64,000 bases of DNA, taken from the NCBI GenBank assembly GCA_008973525.1, contig WACJ01000552.1, forward strand, positions 1,426,001 to 1,490,000. The letters are read 5' to 3'. Under the pieces are notes generated by a model. That model ran no database searches. It worked only from the letters and a program-made list of their open reading frames with translations, and was not told the DNA's origin. Shown here piece by piece: positions 33,931 through 48,500 of the stretch. The first letter of the stretch is position 1; every line of letters begins with the position of its first letter. Source of the DNA: Stenopsyche tienmushanensis. Lineage: Eukaryota > Arthropoda > Insecta > Trichoptera > Stenopsychidae. The translations under genes were made by a program, and so were the position numbers.

Positions 33931-36348
33931 GAATCATTGTAATAAAATACATTTTATATTTCAATATATAATGGTGATTACATCAAAAATTTGGCATTCC
34001 ATACGAATATTAAATTTCAATATCGAAACTCTTGATTCTCATTCCTTTTTAACTACTCTCTTAGAAAGTAAAATCACTCATTGGTCCAATTAAATTAGAG
34101 GGATCGAAAAATATTCAAAAGTTTGGGCTTTACAGTCAGTCTGTATCGAGACATGATTCAAGAATTGCGCATAAACACATTATAATTGTAAAAAAAATTA
34201 AATTGAAAATTTATTGCTTTAAAAGAACCCTTTTAAAAAAAACCAGGTAATACGTTTTATGTCTCAATTGAATAATATACTCTAAGAAGTGTAAATCGAG
34301 ATTCTCGTTTATCAATATTGATGACAATCACATCATTTTTTATGTAAATATTGAATATATATATTGAGCCTTATATGCTTTGTACCTTTCCTTTTTCTAC
34401 TTAATCAAATATCTTAAATATAATCAATAATTCGATGGCATTTTACCAAATATTATGCCTCAAATCGATTTTGTAAACATGTCCCAAATACATTAGAAGT
34501 ATTTATTTATTCATAGCGAGTCGTAATGTGAACCAAATCCGACAAATTTCCAGACTCATTTCTAAAGGTCCAGTTAAGTATTTAGGTCAACATCCGGGCT
34601 AGTGACAAAGATCCTGAATAACTTTCCGACTGGCTGATGGCCGTTCCAATTCACTCGGCGACATTCACATCCGTGTTATATAAATTGCGAACCGGAATAT
34701 TAATGTAAAAGCACATGTAAAATCAATGAATGTTTCATGCGAAAATGTTATGGAATCATTTAAGGGCGGTAAACGTAAATTGGTCTATTTCTTTCAGAAG
34801 AATTTTCTTATGAACAAATAAGGAAAAAAGGACTTAAGTGTGTACGTGCAGGATAAAATCAAGCATTATCAGGCAAACCATTTTTGGATGAATCGTATCC
34901 AAGTTACAGGAGTTGTATGCAGGGCCGTTTTATCCGAAGTTGGCTATTGCCCGCTGGGCGTTTTTTGTCAAGTGTCCCGGGAGGATTAACGTTGTTTTGG
35001 CCCCAGGCAGGGTGTATCTATTGCCTCCACCAGAGCAACTCACCCCGTTCTACTCTCAAATAGATAATGTTGTTTAAGATTAAATAAGATAAACTGGAGG
35101 AGTTTGAGCGGAGTCTGAGGAGCTTCCTTTGGCGTTCAGTGAATTAGCGCCAGAAGGTAGAGGAAATGGATGCTGCTTGAATCCCAATAACCAGTTTCCG
35201 CCCTGGCGCCCTCCTCACGTACACAGATTCATCTTTTTCTTCAAAGAGTACTCTCGGCCATGTGACTGTTGGACTCAATAATTCTGTTTGTGTGTAAACT
35301 GTCATGTTTTGCTCTAATAATTTCAAATGAGCGATAATTTATAAATAGTACATCCGATTGAATGTATTCCGCTAAAAACCATACAACGTCTCAGCATCAA
35401 TAAATATCAGTAAAAAGGAAAGATTCAATGAATTTTACTTAGTTTCTTTGTAGAACTTCATGGCAATATTTTGTCGTTAGCTTAGCTTTAAAATACTCTA
35501 TAACGCAGTAATGGAGTACTTACATCGTAAAATATTTTTATATCGTTCTAAAATTGCTGTTCCTCACGATCAATTCTACGACGTGAGCTATGTATGTTTA
35601 TTTTAGGCAACTTCAAATACAAAACTGCATGTTATATGAAAGGACTGAGAATATAAATATATTTTGGAAATAAATCTTAACTAATAAATCTTAGGATATA
35701 TATAATATAAATTGACTATTCTTATCCATGCAGTTAAGGAGTTTCTGCGATTTTTTCACTTAATTTTTTTTTTTTCTTCCTTTGGGGTCGTTTTTTCGCA
35801 ATTATTTCAAAAACATCCTACGAATATATTAAGTTATATATTATATAGTTTAATAAATTGCTATTTTTGGGGTTATTATTTTTACTATAACAATTATTTT
35901 AATATTTCCCAAATTTATTTTACATCATCCGTATGAAAAAATATATTATATACGATGCAGTTATCGCTAAAATTTGTCTTAAATAAACATTCACTAAGAT
36001 CTATAAAATATCGTTATTGTCAAATTAAGTCCAAATATTTTTTTTTCAATTACACACATTTAATATACTCGATATCCATATTAAGTTTTCTTACCACTCT
36101 CCTGAGATTTGTTTATAGAATGAATAATGATGATCGTAAAATGATTAGACAAACTAAATAACGATAATAAGAAATAAAAAAAATATGTAAAGATATGTTT
36201 TTATGCATTAGAGCAGCTCAATAGTTGAGCTTTTTTAAAAGAGATAGTGACATTATTGGTCCATTTGTATGTTGTTCTTGGATATATTTTAGGTTCTTCG
36301 CGATTATTTTGTTATTCTAAATAATATAATTAAAGATCGTACATAATT
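33931..36348. other. Intronic non-coding stretch
   Basis: No gene is supportable. At 34920 CAGGGCCGTTTTATCCG with GCCCGCTGGGCG about 20 bases later looks like the end of a DNA transposon, but no partner was found. Other frames are AT-rich and featureless. Confidence 0.5.
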
Positions 36349-36365
36349 GGGGGAGGGGGGGGGGG
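36349..36365 (+). repeat. Guanine tract (G5 A G11)
   Basis: Five G, one A and eleven G in an AT-rich setting. Runs like this are prone to slippage and may form G-quadruplex-like structure; it could also include assembly error in run length. Confidence 0.85.
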
Positions 36366-39300
36366 TTAGGAGTCACTAAATACGAAAATATTAATATTAC
36401 ATATCTGATCGGTCGCCTGAATTTAAGCATATCTTGATTTTCTAAAACTGAGAACTTAAATAATATAGTTAATACAGTAGGGCAGGGCCAAATTTAAGTA
36501 ACTGGTTTACAATAAATTTCGAAATATAAATAACTGTTGATAATATGATATTATCGCTATTGATTTTATTTATCCCTAGAATAATCTCATCCTGTTTTAA
36601 ATTTAAAATCTTAGCAGTCTGCAAAGTAAGTTTAATTTTTAATTAGATAACTTATCATTTCGTTAATCAGGTATTGTGAAAATCAACTACTCTTTAAAAT
36701 AGATTCTTAAAGAATAGTGAGGGATTGATTTTATATTTAATAAAATTTCCAAGCAAATCCTCATTAAATAAAATCGAACATATTATTTTACATTTCATAT
36801 TATATATAGGCATATTTGTAGAACATATATTGATGCTAGGTTATTTATTGAGTCTTATGGCTTAGTGTGTATTCTTTGTTGTATCATGTTTAGATTGATA
36901 GTCCTGTATTTTTATTGAGTCGCTCCTTCCGTAACATTAATTTTTTCATACGAAAGCGTAAGCTAATGCGAGGAAGCTCTTATATTGAATTTCCTCTGCC
37001 ATAATTCATCACAATAAAATGTCTTTATAGGATGTGTTTTAAGGGGAATGTGTTGGATACGTGCCATAAACAGGTAAAAGAGGAACTATGGGCTCGGCAC
37101 GTGTTAGTGAGGCATAAATAAAAACGATTTCATCTCGAGATCACGGCGGAGGCAAAAAGCGTTAGGTTCATCCTTTTGGCTGCGGTGCTGGAAAATAAAT
37201 TATTCCATATTTTAAGTACGAAATAAGACCTCGTGCGTCGCAGTATAATCTCTCGAGGTGTTCCAGGGTGTATATAGGGCTAAGGGCGGGGGAAACTTTC
37301 CAAATCCAGTGTTTACAGTAGACCGAACGAAAATAAAAGAGAGTCGAGAAAGTTTTTATCAGATCCTGTTGGAGAGTGGAGCGCACTCCGGAGCTTTTCC
37401 TCACCCCGGCTATTTCTCAGATGTCTTGCAAATGAAATAGGCCTTTACTCATTTTTTTCGAGCTTTCATATATATATTCATTTTTTTGGTCGCGGAGCAA
37501 AAAATATTTTCGCCTCGGACAACGTGAATAAACAACGTGCGCGAGACACCTGAGAAATTATAGTCGAGATAAAGGGGGGAAATTCGCATTTCCGTTTCCG
37601 AGAATTTTATTTGCATCACGCCTTAAAGCTATATATTTGACTCGATGTTTACGCGTCCTGTTGTTATTTGCTTTGGCCCATGTCTCGAAGGTGACCTGGT
37701 CTCTGGAAGCTAATTTTAATTTCGGGATAGGTAGTGCTTTATTGTTTCGACTTTATTTATGCTGCAATAAAGCCTCCACACCAAGAACAAACCGAAAGCA
37801 TTACCCTGATAGAACTCACAAACCCAATACAGGGAATGCAGTGATGTCGACTGCTTCCTTTGAAAAAAATCTTCAAATCACATGTAAATGTATTCTAAAT
37901 TAAACGAACCCAATAGAAAAATCCACCTACGTTAGAAACCAATCTAATATAATCAATCCATGGTTTAGGCAGGATTTTTATTTATAGTTTTCCTAAGCAC
38001 AGTGCTCTTTAATGGCAAAAATCAGTAATAATTAGCAAAATTTTGAACAATAAGGTATATAAACAACTAAGAGAAATGTAATGAATTGGTTTATCAATCA
38101 TTGCAAAAATGATGTTATTATTAAAATATTTTTTCAAATATACTATTAAAAAACTAAATCCAACACTTCCACGGATTAAATGTAATCCAATACTATTTTT
38201 AAAGCAGAATATGAATAATGCATTGAACCATGATTATTCAATCTACTTGTCATATTAATTTGCATGGTTAGTATTAATAGTATCCGATTTAATTAATATT
38301 AATATGATCAATTTAATAGCAAGGCATTTGAATAGAATTTTATAGCAAAGTCTTAACATATTTACATGCTCAAATGCTTTAATAAGCTTTTCTTATGATT
38401 CACGTTAAATGAAATATTAATAATCCATTAGATGCAAATCAACATATGGCTAAATATCAACGCCCCCTAAGGATTTCATTCACACCAAATTCCCATTGGG
38501 AAGCTGCACATGTCATAGAAAATTGTTAACTGAGTTAAAGCTAAACTATTGAATTAGAACTAAATTAATTGATCATGGTTAATAAAATTTTGCATAGTTT
38601 ATATCTATGTAAAAGGCCTTGTCTTATAACTATTATATCATTTTTAATTAATATTTTATAGAACACTACAAAAAATACAATATTCTTTGATTGATTGTTG
38701 TAATAAATATTCACTATAGACAAATTTTCTAAAGAAATAATTTTTCGTATGGTAATTTCTCATCGATTTCCACACATAATTAATATTCTTAGTATGAAAT
38801 TATAAATCAAATATATTTTACTTATTTTATTGATTATTATATATATGTGATATGTAGTGATAAAAATGATAAATCCTTTGATTTTCATAATTTTTATTCA
38901 TAATGTATTTTATTTTAGCTTTGTAATATTATGTTAGTGTATAGATTTAATACACCACATCATACATTATCAAGTATACTCCTGTGGATCATATTTATAC
39001 AAAGTTTTTAACTAAGCCTTTCTGTAAACGTTCTATAATATAATCTCCATACAAAAGCTGTTTATTCATCCACTTTCGTATTATAAATAATATATTTGAA
39101 TTTCTTTTATCGCTGCTATTTTTAGTGGTAATTTATGTAATGAAGTGCCCCAAAAAAATAGTATCATTGCCTTAACTTATCCCCAAGCCAAATTCTTCTT
39201 CGGGCCTGAATCAAATCCGCGAGAGCCATCGTAGCAATGACGAGGTACAGTGTCACCGGATGAAGGAAGATCGAGGAAAAGAAAGAGAATTCGGGAAAGC

Positions 39301-40600
39301 TAATCTAGTTATTCTAGGTCAGCCGTTCCCTTGTCGCATTTTCCTCCCGCACCCACCCGCCGGGTGCTACGACTCCCTTGGCGGCTCTACGCCGTAGGCC
39401 TACACGAAAGTCTACGGCCCACGACCTCGCAAACACAGACAATTATAGATGGAACCCAGATATATTAAATAACCATCCAGTTAATTCGGACTGATCGCAA
39501 AAACATATCTTTCAATTTAATCTCGACTAAATTATACGCCGACTTAAATCTGGAACGAACAATATGCTAAATGTGAAAACTTGCATTATATAAATTCGCA
39601 TGCGAGCATCTCACGTATGATCATGGCGATGATAAAAAAAATTATCCCTAATTTTTTTTCGAGCGGGTTACAATCAACGTTGAGAGAGCTGCTTATTTTC
39701 TTTCCCTCAGAATCCAATAATCCTCTTCATTGCTGAAGATATTGTACTGATAGCACTCATGGGCTTTATTTTGTCCATTGTTGTGTTTTATATCAGATTA
39801 AATAGAACGTACAAAATACATGGACACACACAGAAAAAAATATACGGCACAACCTTAATATTATTGTTCTTTTAACGTTAATTCTAAAATTAATACAAAT
39901 ATATTTTCTTAAAAAAATTTACACCATGTAAATATTTGCAAACCATTGACATTTATTCATGTGTGACAGCCAAATGTTACAATTATTTACAACCAACTAA
40001 ATGTCTTCCTATATAAATCTGTTATATTCCATGTCTTATTTTTTAATGCTAAGAATCTATCATTTAGCATGTATTCAATATTATTTTATAGATTATCGAT
40101 TATATTTGGAATGATCTATTTTTTTAGTCTGAAGATTTATTTTACGCAATGTATTCAATTATCGCGTAAATATGTTTACATACGCCGATCGGCATATCAG
40201 ATAGATGCAGATATTAAGCATTATACAATCATTTCACAAAAGTAGTGTTAGTTAATAATTAAATTAAATTTTAAATGAAGGCTTTAATCGCATCTAAAAT
40301 TTAAATATTATTTTAATATATAAAACATTTTTATTGTGTGAGCTTTAAAGCATTAGATTTTCCCCCTTTTGAATAACAAGACGGTGCAATTTTAACGGAT
40401 GACCGCCTTATGCGTGTGTAATCCTCGATTATACACATGACCAATTTAAAGCATATTTTAGCTCGAATAATTCGGCCTTTTTTTGAATAATGGATTCTTT
40501 TAAATGGTGTAATATGATAGTATTTATTTTATGGGGTTTGCATTCCACCGTTGGTTTGAGGAAGGCTTACATCCCGATATAAACGAGGCTGCGTATAAAT
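36366..40600. other. Intronic non-coding stretch
   Basis: No gene is supportable over about 4.2 kb. GC-richer patches lie at about 37080-37700 and 39180-39430. A short fragment at about 38731-38775 (AATAATTTTTCGTATGGTAA...) resembles the middle of repeat B. The frame at 37637-37903 begins with TTG, and its signal-peptide look depends on that non-ATG start. Confidence 0.5.
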
Positions 40601-40729
40601 GAGTGCGTGTTCGGAGAAAAAGTTAACGACGGCGAAGTTTAGCAGCGATTAGCTTAAAGCCTGCGAACGGTTGTTGGGGACGTGTGACAGTGAAGACTTC
40701 CAGGGAATAATCGAATGATCTGTAATGGG

Positions 40730-40990
40730 GAGCCGACGCAGTGGGGGTGCGTAAGGGGTGGCAGTGGATGGGTTGGGGTGGGCTTGGGCGGCTTGGGCGG
40801 CAGGGGCGGCACGCAATGCAGGCTCCCGCCCCCGCCCCGCAGCCTACAGAGGCATCATCGCCAGACTATCATTTTAACGATCGTATCATTTCGTACGGCA
40901 ACGGCGGCTTGCGGTGGCGGAATTGTTGGCGATTCAAGGTGCGCGCACCTTTGCCAAATTTATTTCCATTCTCGAGCCTTAAACTTCTAG
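40730..40990. other. GC-rich island with G-quadruplex motif
   Basis: A strongly G-rich plus strand: GGG TT GGGG T GGG CTT GGG at 40770-40788 meets the usual G3+N1-7 quadruplex rule and more G-runs continue to about 40814, followed by C-rich sequence. Overlapping plus frames of 91 and 98 codons cover it and are low-complexity artefacts of the composition. Why such a patch is kept in the AT-rich intron is unknown. Confidence 0.6.
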
Positions 40991-43900
40991 AAGGGTGGAC
41001 ATCAGCTGAAAAAACAAACATTATGGTATTAATTTAAAAATTATGCGGATAAATATCGCATTACCCGAGCCCCGTGGAGAGAAAAGTTGACTTGCCCATT
41101 GGCAAAGGTTCAATTCGAGCCAAAAGCTCAGACTGATAAACGAAAGCGTATTCTACAAGGGTGTAATGTATTATATAACATGGACATTAGTGCCGAAAAT
41201 AATTTAAGCCTTAATAAATTTAAAAAAAGCAAATTTAAAAGATATTACAAATTAGATGCTTTTAAAATAATCCGAATCCGAGCTTGAAACCCGAAATATG
41301 ATAAATCGAGAAAGTAAGAGTCTTTTGAATGTTTATAAAATGTAAATTAAAATATATAAATAAATCTGTCATATTTTTTATCGTTTGTGTTTCTGTGAGA
41401 ACGATTTGAATACAAAACGGCGTATAATGTCCCACAAAGGAACTACAATATATTGATGCTTAGAGCAAAGGAGGTCATGAAAAACATTCCGAAATTAAAA
41501 AAAATATATTCTACCACTTGTAACTGTGAAGGGCCCATAAAACGCCGATTGACTTACTACCCTATATGTATACACATTTTTATTTTATTTTTGTATATTT
41601 ATTATCCACAATTACACCAAATACATAATATCTGAATACTATTTTTTCCAAAACAATTTGATCGCTTGTAAATATTTTTGCATTTTATTTATAATGAAAT
41701 CAAAATTAATCGACATTCGTACTATATCAATTTCGTGCCCTAATAAATTACGCCGCATGTTTTCAAAACGGGATCTTAATAGTTTTTCCGGGCAGTATAT
41801 TACTATAGGTACTTATGCACCCTTAAGCGCCCTATATATTTTTGCTGAGCTCAAATATTTTCTCTTTCAATTTCCACCCCGGCACCCCATATTTCATTGA
41901 AATGCTTCAACTTAATTCAATTGTCACCAGAGGAAGATATTAATATAGCCACAACATCCAAAATTCTCAGCAGCTCCGAATAGATTATTTTGCGATGGTA
42001 AAATGACAATTGTGAAAGAAATATGCGTGACAATTAAAATATTTCTAACGACTTAAACGGATTTCACAGGGGAGAGATGAAAATAATTCGTTCGGGATAG
42101 ATACTAGAACAAAACGGTTCATAGGGCTTTATGGCGATGTTAAAAAAATGGGTTCGGCTGATCCTCGCTTCATTTCCCTTTTATCCTGCAATCTACGGAG
42201 GGCCTCACGTATAGTTCGCCCCTGGAGCACCTACCCTTGATTTTCACCTCCTCTTCCCCTATATTGGTGCGTGGGGTCCTTCACACCAGGACTCCACTAC
42301 CACCACCGTCGCCGCCACACACGTAGCCTCACCAGCAAATCCTTTACGAAACCGTAAGTTTCTTCACGTACAAGCTGACTACATTAAACGCGTTGGGAAT
42401 ACCATTAGCTGTTTTGTGAGATAAATTTGCCATAATGCTTTCATGGAAAGTATTTTCAATGAAATCCGTGACGGTGAATTCGGGAATACAAAAAAATGGG
42501 ACGACCCATTGCAAGACGAATTTGCTCGATTGAGTCACTACCTGATATATTTATATACGTTTTATATTATATTCGCATTACTGGTATTATTATTTTTTAC
42601 ATATTTAATATACATTTATTTTTAAATATTTTAATAATAAATACTATAGTTATGTCCATATAAAATACTTCTGGATTTGTAAATTTAAATTATTATTAAT
42701 TTTTAAGTAAGTGGGTAAGACTCAAATGATGCACTAAATAATAAGACCATTAAATTTTGAAATATGTATCAATTTTTTCTACTAAATTATGCGGTATTTA
42801 GATTGATATTATTGAGGTTGATTGAACCGATTTTCCGCATTTTCATAACAAATTACATGTTTTATGTAAGAATTCACATTCACGGGCACATGTATTAAGG
42901 AGGAGAAACTGTATTGTAAATATTTATATTTACATAACTATTTATGAACGAATACATGAATAATATAATCATGGGAAAGAACACAATGCGGCAATAAAAG
43001 TGAAGGGTTATATTTTTGCGGGCCCATCACAGACCAAGGAATCCATTTGCAAAGGCGCGTATGAAAACAACGCTCATAGAAAAAATAGCGTTATCCGTAT
43101 TTTTACGTGACTGGTTGCTATCCTCATTAGGGGTTCATGGAAACCTCAAGAGCAGAAAAAATGGGGGTAAGTTTGAACAGTTGCGAGGAAGGCAACAGGT
43201 CTTTTTAAGAGACCAGCACGATACGGGGAGGAAAACTAAAATCACGAATGCCACAAACAACTACAATACAGTCATTCGTATGTGATATCAATAAATCAAA
43301 GCTGATGCTTGAAATGTATTTTAAATTATTTTTAATCATAGCTAAATAAATAAAAAAATCCAATAATAGTGAATTTATGGTTATTAAAGCTTTGAACCAT
43401 GAAATATTTTTATTAACATTTTAATGATTCTATTTTATGATGTGTTTTAAAATAGCTATTAATATTTAAAGTCTTTGAAACCTTAAAAATACTACATGAA
43501 GATTTGAAATAAGATCACATTATGTTTCAAATAATTTATTTGTATGAAATATAATATAAATAAATGAGCTTACGATAAGTTAGAATACTTTAGAATTCAA
43601 TTATATTAATATTTCATTATGTTCTGTTAATATCTTCTATTATGGAGTCGAAAATAAAAATGAATACATTGAAATTGTATACATTTATCAACTTTTAATA
43701 AAAATATATCTTTGATTTATGTCCATTTTCGTAATGTTTAATTTTAGTTTTCCATAGCAATTTGGAACATTAAAAGTATTCATATTTTTGATCCTGTCAT
43801 TCCTTACATTCTAGGATCTAAAAAATAAAATCCTATTTAATTAATTAAACCGAATTGAGCCACTTATAAATTATTGAATTTTCAACAACATTAAAACTAA

Positions 43901-45395
43901 CATTTAATTATAATATTGATTTTACTATTCACTACATAATAATTCCTATTTAAATAATCTTATGATTTTTTTCCATAAATATCACAATAAAAATATTTTA
44001 TTCATAAAAAATATCAAATCGAAATTGCCTAAATTCAAAAAAATATATGATAACTTAATCAGAAGAAGCCTTAAGACACTTTGTGAAAATGTTGTCAACA
44101 AAATCCTTCTAAATCACAAGTCATTTAACTTTCCTCTCATTTTGTGGTAATTTAAATAGAAGTCAGTTTTAATTTTTTCTCATCTTGTCTTAAAATTGAC
44201 AACGGCAGTCTGCAGTAGTAATTTCATCGCATTCCCCCTAAAAGGGTCAGGACCTCATTTTCTTATAGCACTAAGTCTGTATCTTTGTTTATAGAAAAAA
44301 ATTATGATATTAAATCTCAGTATATTTAATCAAAAAATATTTTTATGGTTGGATTTTCAGATTTAAATGCCACCATGATGCCTACGTCTGGTATCTATCT
44401 ATTGTATTCATACAATAAAATAATGACAAATTCGATGCAAACATACACAAAAGGCTTAAATATATGCATTAAAGTAATGGCGTATGATGGCAAGGGCCTC
44501 TGTTAAAAGTATCATATTACGGATTAATGTAGGCGAACCGTAAATATTCGCGGCATAAAACGTGCAAACACGAAACGTTATAATTTCGGTAGGTTTTCGT
44601 TAATGGGAACAGGAAAGGATAATTTCACGGGGGTTCTCCTACAAACAATTTCATTAGGCAGGATCGTATACCCCAAGCATACGAACGCAATAAGCATGAA
44701 AGATTACAGCAATTTCGTCGGATACGTACAATATTTGGAATAATTGTCTTGTGTGAGGAGCTTTTACCGCTGCGCCCCGTCATTATATTCCCATATTTTT
44801 TATAATCCTTTCCGCGAACACAATGGAAAAAAATTGACCGAAATGTTCACAGCAGACAAAAAAATATATATGTCATATTTGATATGGTTTTTACCACGAA
44901 ATATATGTTGAATTCTTCATGAAATAGTGGCTAAATTTTAACATTTTATATTGCTGAAAAATTTTATATGAAATTTCGCGGCGCACAGCTCCAGCGCTCT
45001 ATTGCATTATTCATGCAACTAAAATGGTGCAATGATCTGATATTGCATTACGATAAGACAATTATTGTGGTGCTCATCGGTAGACAACCGAAATCTCTTA
45101 TTACTCCAAATGTTAGCATGCAACTTGTTTGCGTCTATGCAACAAAGGAGCTATTCTCTAAAGGCAATTCGAATAATTTATTCTATCTCTGAAATTGCAA
45201 CGGAGCGATCTTTTGTGTTTAAGATTCATATAATTGCTTGTATATCTGAGAACCGCTTTGAAATTCGGGAAAAATATACAATTTATTTTTTTTATTATTA
45301 AGAAGTCTATAGAATTTCTTTGTGTTAATATAAAAAGCTAAATATATTAGAAGGACCCGAACAAAAATTTTGTATAAAACATTATAAATATTATT
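40991..45395. other. Intronic non-coding stretch
   Basis: No gene is supportable. A GC-richer patch at about 42180-42340 includes a CACCACCGTCGCCGCC-type run. All frames in this interval are short, AT-rich and without recognisable motifs. Confidence 0.5.
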
Positions 45396-45590
45396 CTCTT
45401 TATTATTCATCACATCTTTCCATTGCTTGAGCATTCCTTTGATCCCTTTTTGTAAAAATTTAACGGCTTAGGAACCAAACACATTTCCACTTCAGCTGCA
45501 TATTTGAATCTTTTTTTTTCTTAGAGTGTGCTTCATGGATCTGAATAAATAAAAAATCTTTTAGGACGAAATCCAGTGAAGAAGGATGTG
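45396..45590 (-). pseudogene. Possible mariner transposase C-terminal relic
   Basis: Minus-strand reading in shifting frames gives AAEVEMCLVPKPLNFYKKGI then KGMLKQWKDVMNNKE. This follows the C-terminal pattern of mariner transposases, in which a Phe-Tyr-x-x-Gly-Ile block is followed by a Leu-x-x-Arg/Gln-Trp-x-x-x block. At least one frameshift and one stop are present and no catalytic Asp is visible. At 45748 TGTGTCCCAACTTATGCAC recalls a mariner end but points the wrong way for this copy. Tentative. Confidence 0.45.
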
Positions 45591-48500
45591 ATGATACTTC
45601 TCAGATTAATTCTCGTATTTTTTCCAGTGTCAATTTTATGAGGACGCGTATTAATATCGAATTATTTCTGTTGAATAAACATAGAAGTTTCTCTTTTAGT
45701 TTTTGATGCAAAATAACAACAATAAACTTGTTATGAATTATTTTCCGTGTGTCCCAACTTATGCACAAACGAAACTTATATTGCCTGATTCAAATTTCTG
45801 AAACCAATATTGACATTAGTTGGCTATTCTCACTTTATCATAAACATCTTTGAGTATTTTACTAACTTTTGTGACATTCCAAAATTTAATGCCGGGTGTG
45901 AATTACGTTACTTCCGGGTCTGAAAATTTTACCCTTAAAAATAAAAATAAATCTGTTTCACTAAAATAGTGTTTAACAATAGTTCTACAAAAAATAAAAA
46001 CGTACAAAAATGTTTCCGTTACTGTATATGTACACACACCGAGCTCAAACAAAAGGTTTAGAAAATTTCGAGCACTTTCGGGTCCTCCTAATATATATTT
46101 AATTACGTTAAAAAACGGGTGAATTAACAAATCAAATTATACCTATTATCGGTATTTCGAGCCTCCTGGTAGGCTCATGGACATGGAATGAAATTTTATT
46201 ACATTAAGTAGTTATTCTTCTATTTGAAAAGTTGTTTATTTTTTTAAAAACATTTTATTTTACTTTACTTAAAAAATATATGAGAGTAATTTCAGGCTAC
46301 CATTGCAAACATGTCGATCAAATTTACGCAGTATTTTTTTAGGAAAAAAATAATTTACTGATTACTTTTAGATTGAATCTCATTTTCAGATGGTTAATAA
46401 AAATAAATTGTTTTATCATAACCATAAAATAATTCATTATTATAAATAACTAAAAATATTTCCGCAATTAAGCTTAAAAAATATTTTCTGCTGGATATTT
46501 TTTCGACTTCGTAATAATCACAAACAAGGAAAGTCGATTTAGCTATGAAATACAATAATGGTCCGCTGGCAGCCCAGACTGCCCATAATAAAAGTTCGTA
46601 ACTTGTATTTATCCTAAATTATTTAAGGTCAAATTCGTCTTTAATGCTTGAGTATTAAGAAAATGTCACTAGTGTATATTTAAGCAATCTTGTGTTTTAA
46701 AAGATATGCTTGGCTAACATCCAAATGTACTGATTCCATCCCTATCTTCTATTGGCCTTCACCTTAGGGCATATGGGGAGTTTTCTTTGCTACAGGTCAA
46801 AACACGATGCGACATTGGAAATTTACCAAAAATTTGACCTTTGAAGATGTAGGACAGCAAAAAAATATGCGTCTCTTGTATTTCCAAATTAATTGTATTT
46901 AATCGGTTTGATATGATTCATTCCAAAATAGCATAGAGTCGTTACCAGATAGAAAAGAGATACAGATAAACTTTGCAGATTATTGAATCGTTTCGGTGTT
47001 CAAAGTTGGAGCAAACAAAATTGAGGCAATTTCCTACAGCATTCACAGATCCGCACGCAAGAAAACACAAACAGAAAGCTCGAAAATGGCGCACTCTTCT
47101 AAGCCAAAGCAAACAGTCTTAAAATTGTAGTCACTTAGTGCTGTTTCCATCCTGGACAAAAAGTAAGCCAACTTAGACCTCGAATGTGAATAAATGTATA
47201 AATTTTATAAAATTCCAGCCTTTGAGCAAAAACAACATTTGATTTACTACCGGTAGTTTACAAATGGTAGTAGTGGCTTAACGCTGAAGATATTCCCATG
47301 GACGATCGATCATAAAGCCTTAATTTTTTATGCAAAATTTATAGGCGAATAAATTTTAATTAAAAGTGTCACAAGTGCTTTACTTCAAAAGAAAAATAAT
47401 ACACTAAGTACGCCTAACAAAATTACAATTTTATGATGAAGCCGTAAATTCGTTTAGCTTAATAGACTTTGCAAGTTTTTGATACTTTAATGGATATATG
47501 TTTACATTAATTAAGACATTAGCCGTAATTAAAAATATGTGACCCGGGAAGATTTTATTTGTTCCGGACCGGTGTACCGTGAACCGGGGAAGAAAGTCAC
47601 TTAGATAAATTAAAACCCAATACACCCTCACGATACCTACCCCTACTCAACGAGCAAATGCCACTCTCAAAAAATTACATACAACATAAAAATTAATCTA
47701 CCTGCTAATATGGTCACGACGTCGCCAAAATGAATATGGGGGCTTATAAACTATTTAATGAATATAATTATATTTAGTGTGCCATCAACACGGTTCAACA
47801 TGTCATAATAATTAATTATGGGCAATGAAAGACGTATTATGGCACGTGAAAAATATTTTTTATTAGCATGATTAAAATAGTACGTGGTGGTTGAAAAAAA
47901 TATGGCAATTTCGGTTTTTTATTGTGTAATACACGGAAGGCTTCGTATCAAACTTAAAGGGTGCACGAATTTCAAGAAGCTTGCGTTGAAAGCTCTTTTA
48001 CATGAATGACTCGAAAAGCGGCCCGTGAGTGATACTCCGGAGCTCAGCTAAAATATCAAAAAGCTTAAGTGTTTTTTAAGACGTTAAGGCTATTTTTGGT
48101 AATTAATATTTCTTGCAAATACTTATAATCATCTAAGTCTAATAGATTGAAATAAAAATAACTGAGAGTTTATTGAAGTTGATTATAAATTGACAGATTT
48201 TATATAATTATGACAGTTATGATGAATAGAAAAGTCTGAGAAAATCTTGTAAATCAACAACCCTATAGAAAGCTCTCTTTGAATATATTAATTTCAAAGG
48301 CAGAATCATATGAAGTCTTCCAGGATATACCGCCTAAAATTATATAAAAGGCATTAAAAATATAAGGAATAACACAAAATACTTTTACAGCAATACTATT
48401 CATGTTAGTCGCAATTTAAAAAAACTTAAAGAGGAAATAATATGTTCATGTTCAAATTTTAAATAGATGTCGTTGTTTTAAATTAATCTTGTAATACCGC

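Noticed and set aside
37637..37903. Signal-peptide-like frame of 88 codons
   Set aside because: The hydrophobic start relies on a TTG codon and no downstream family match was seen.
40715..41037. Gly- and Trp-rich plus frames
   Set aside because: Direct translation of the G-rich tract; low complexity, two frames at once.
46159..46176. Hairpin GAGCCT-CCTGGT-AGGCTC
   Set aside because: Six-base arms are common by chance in 64 kb.
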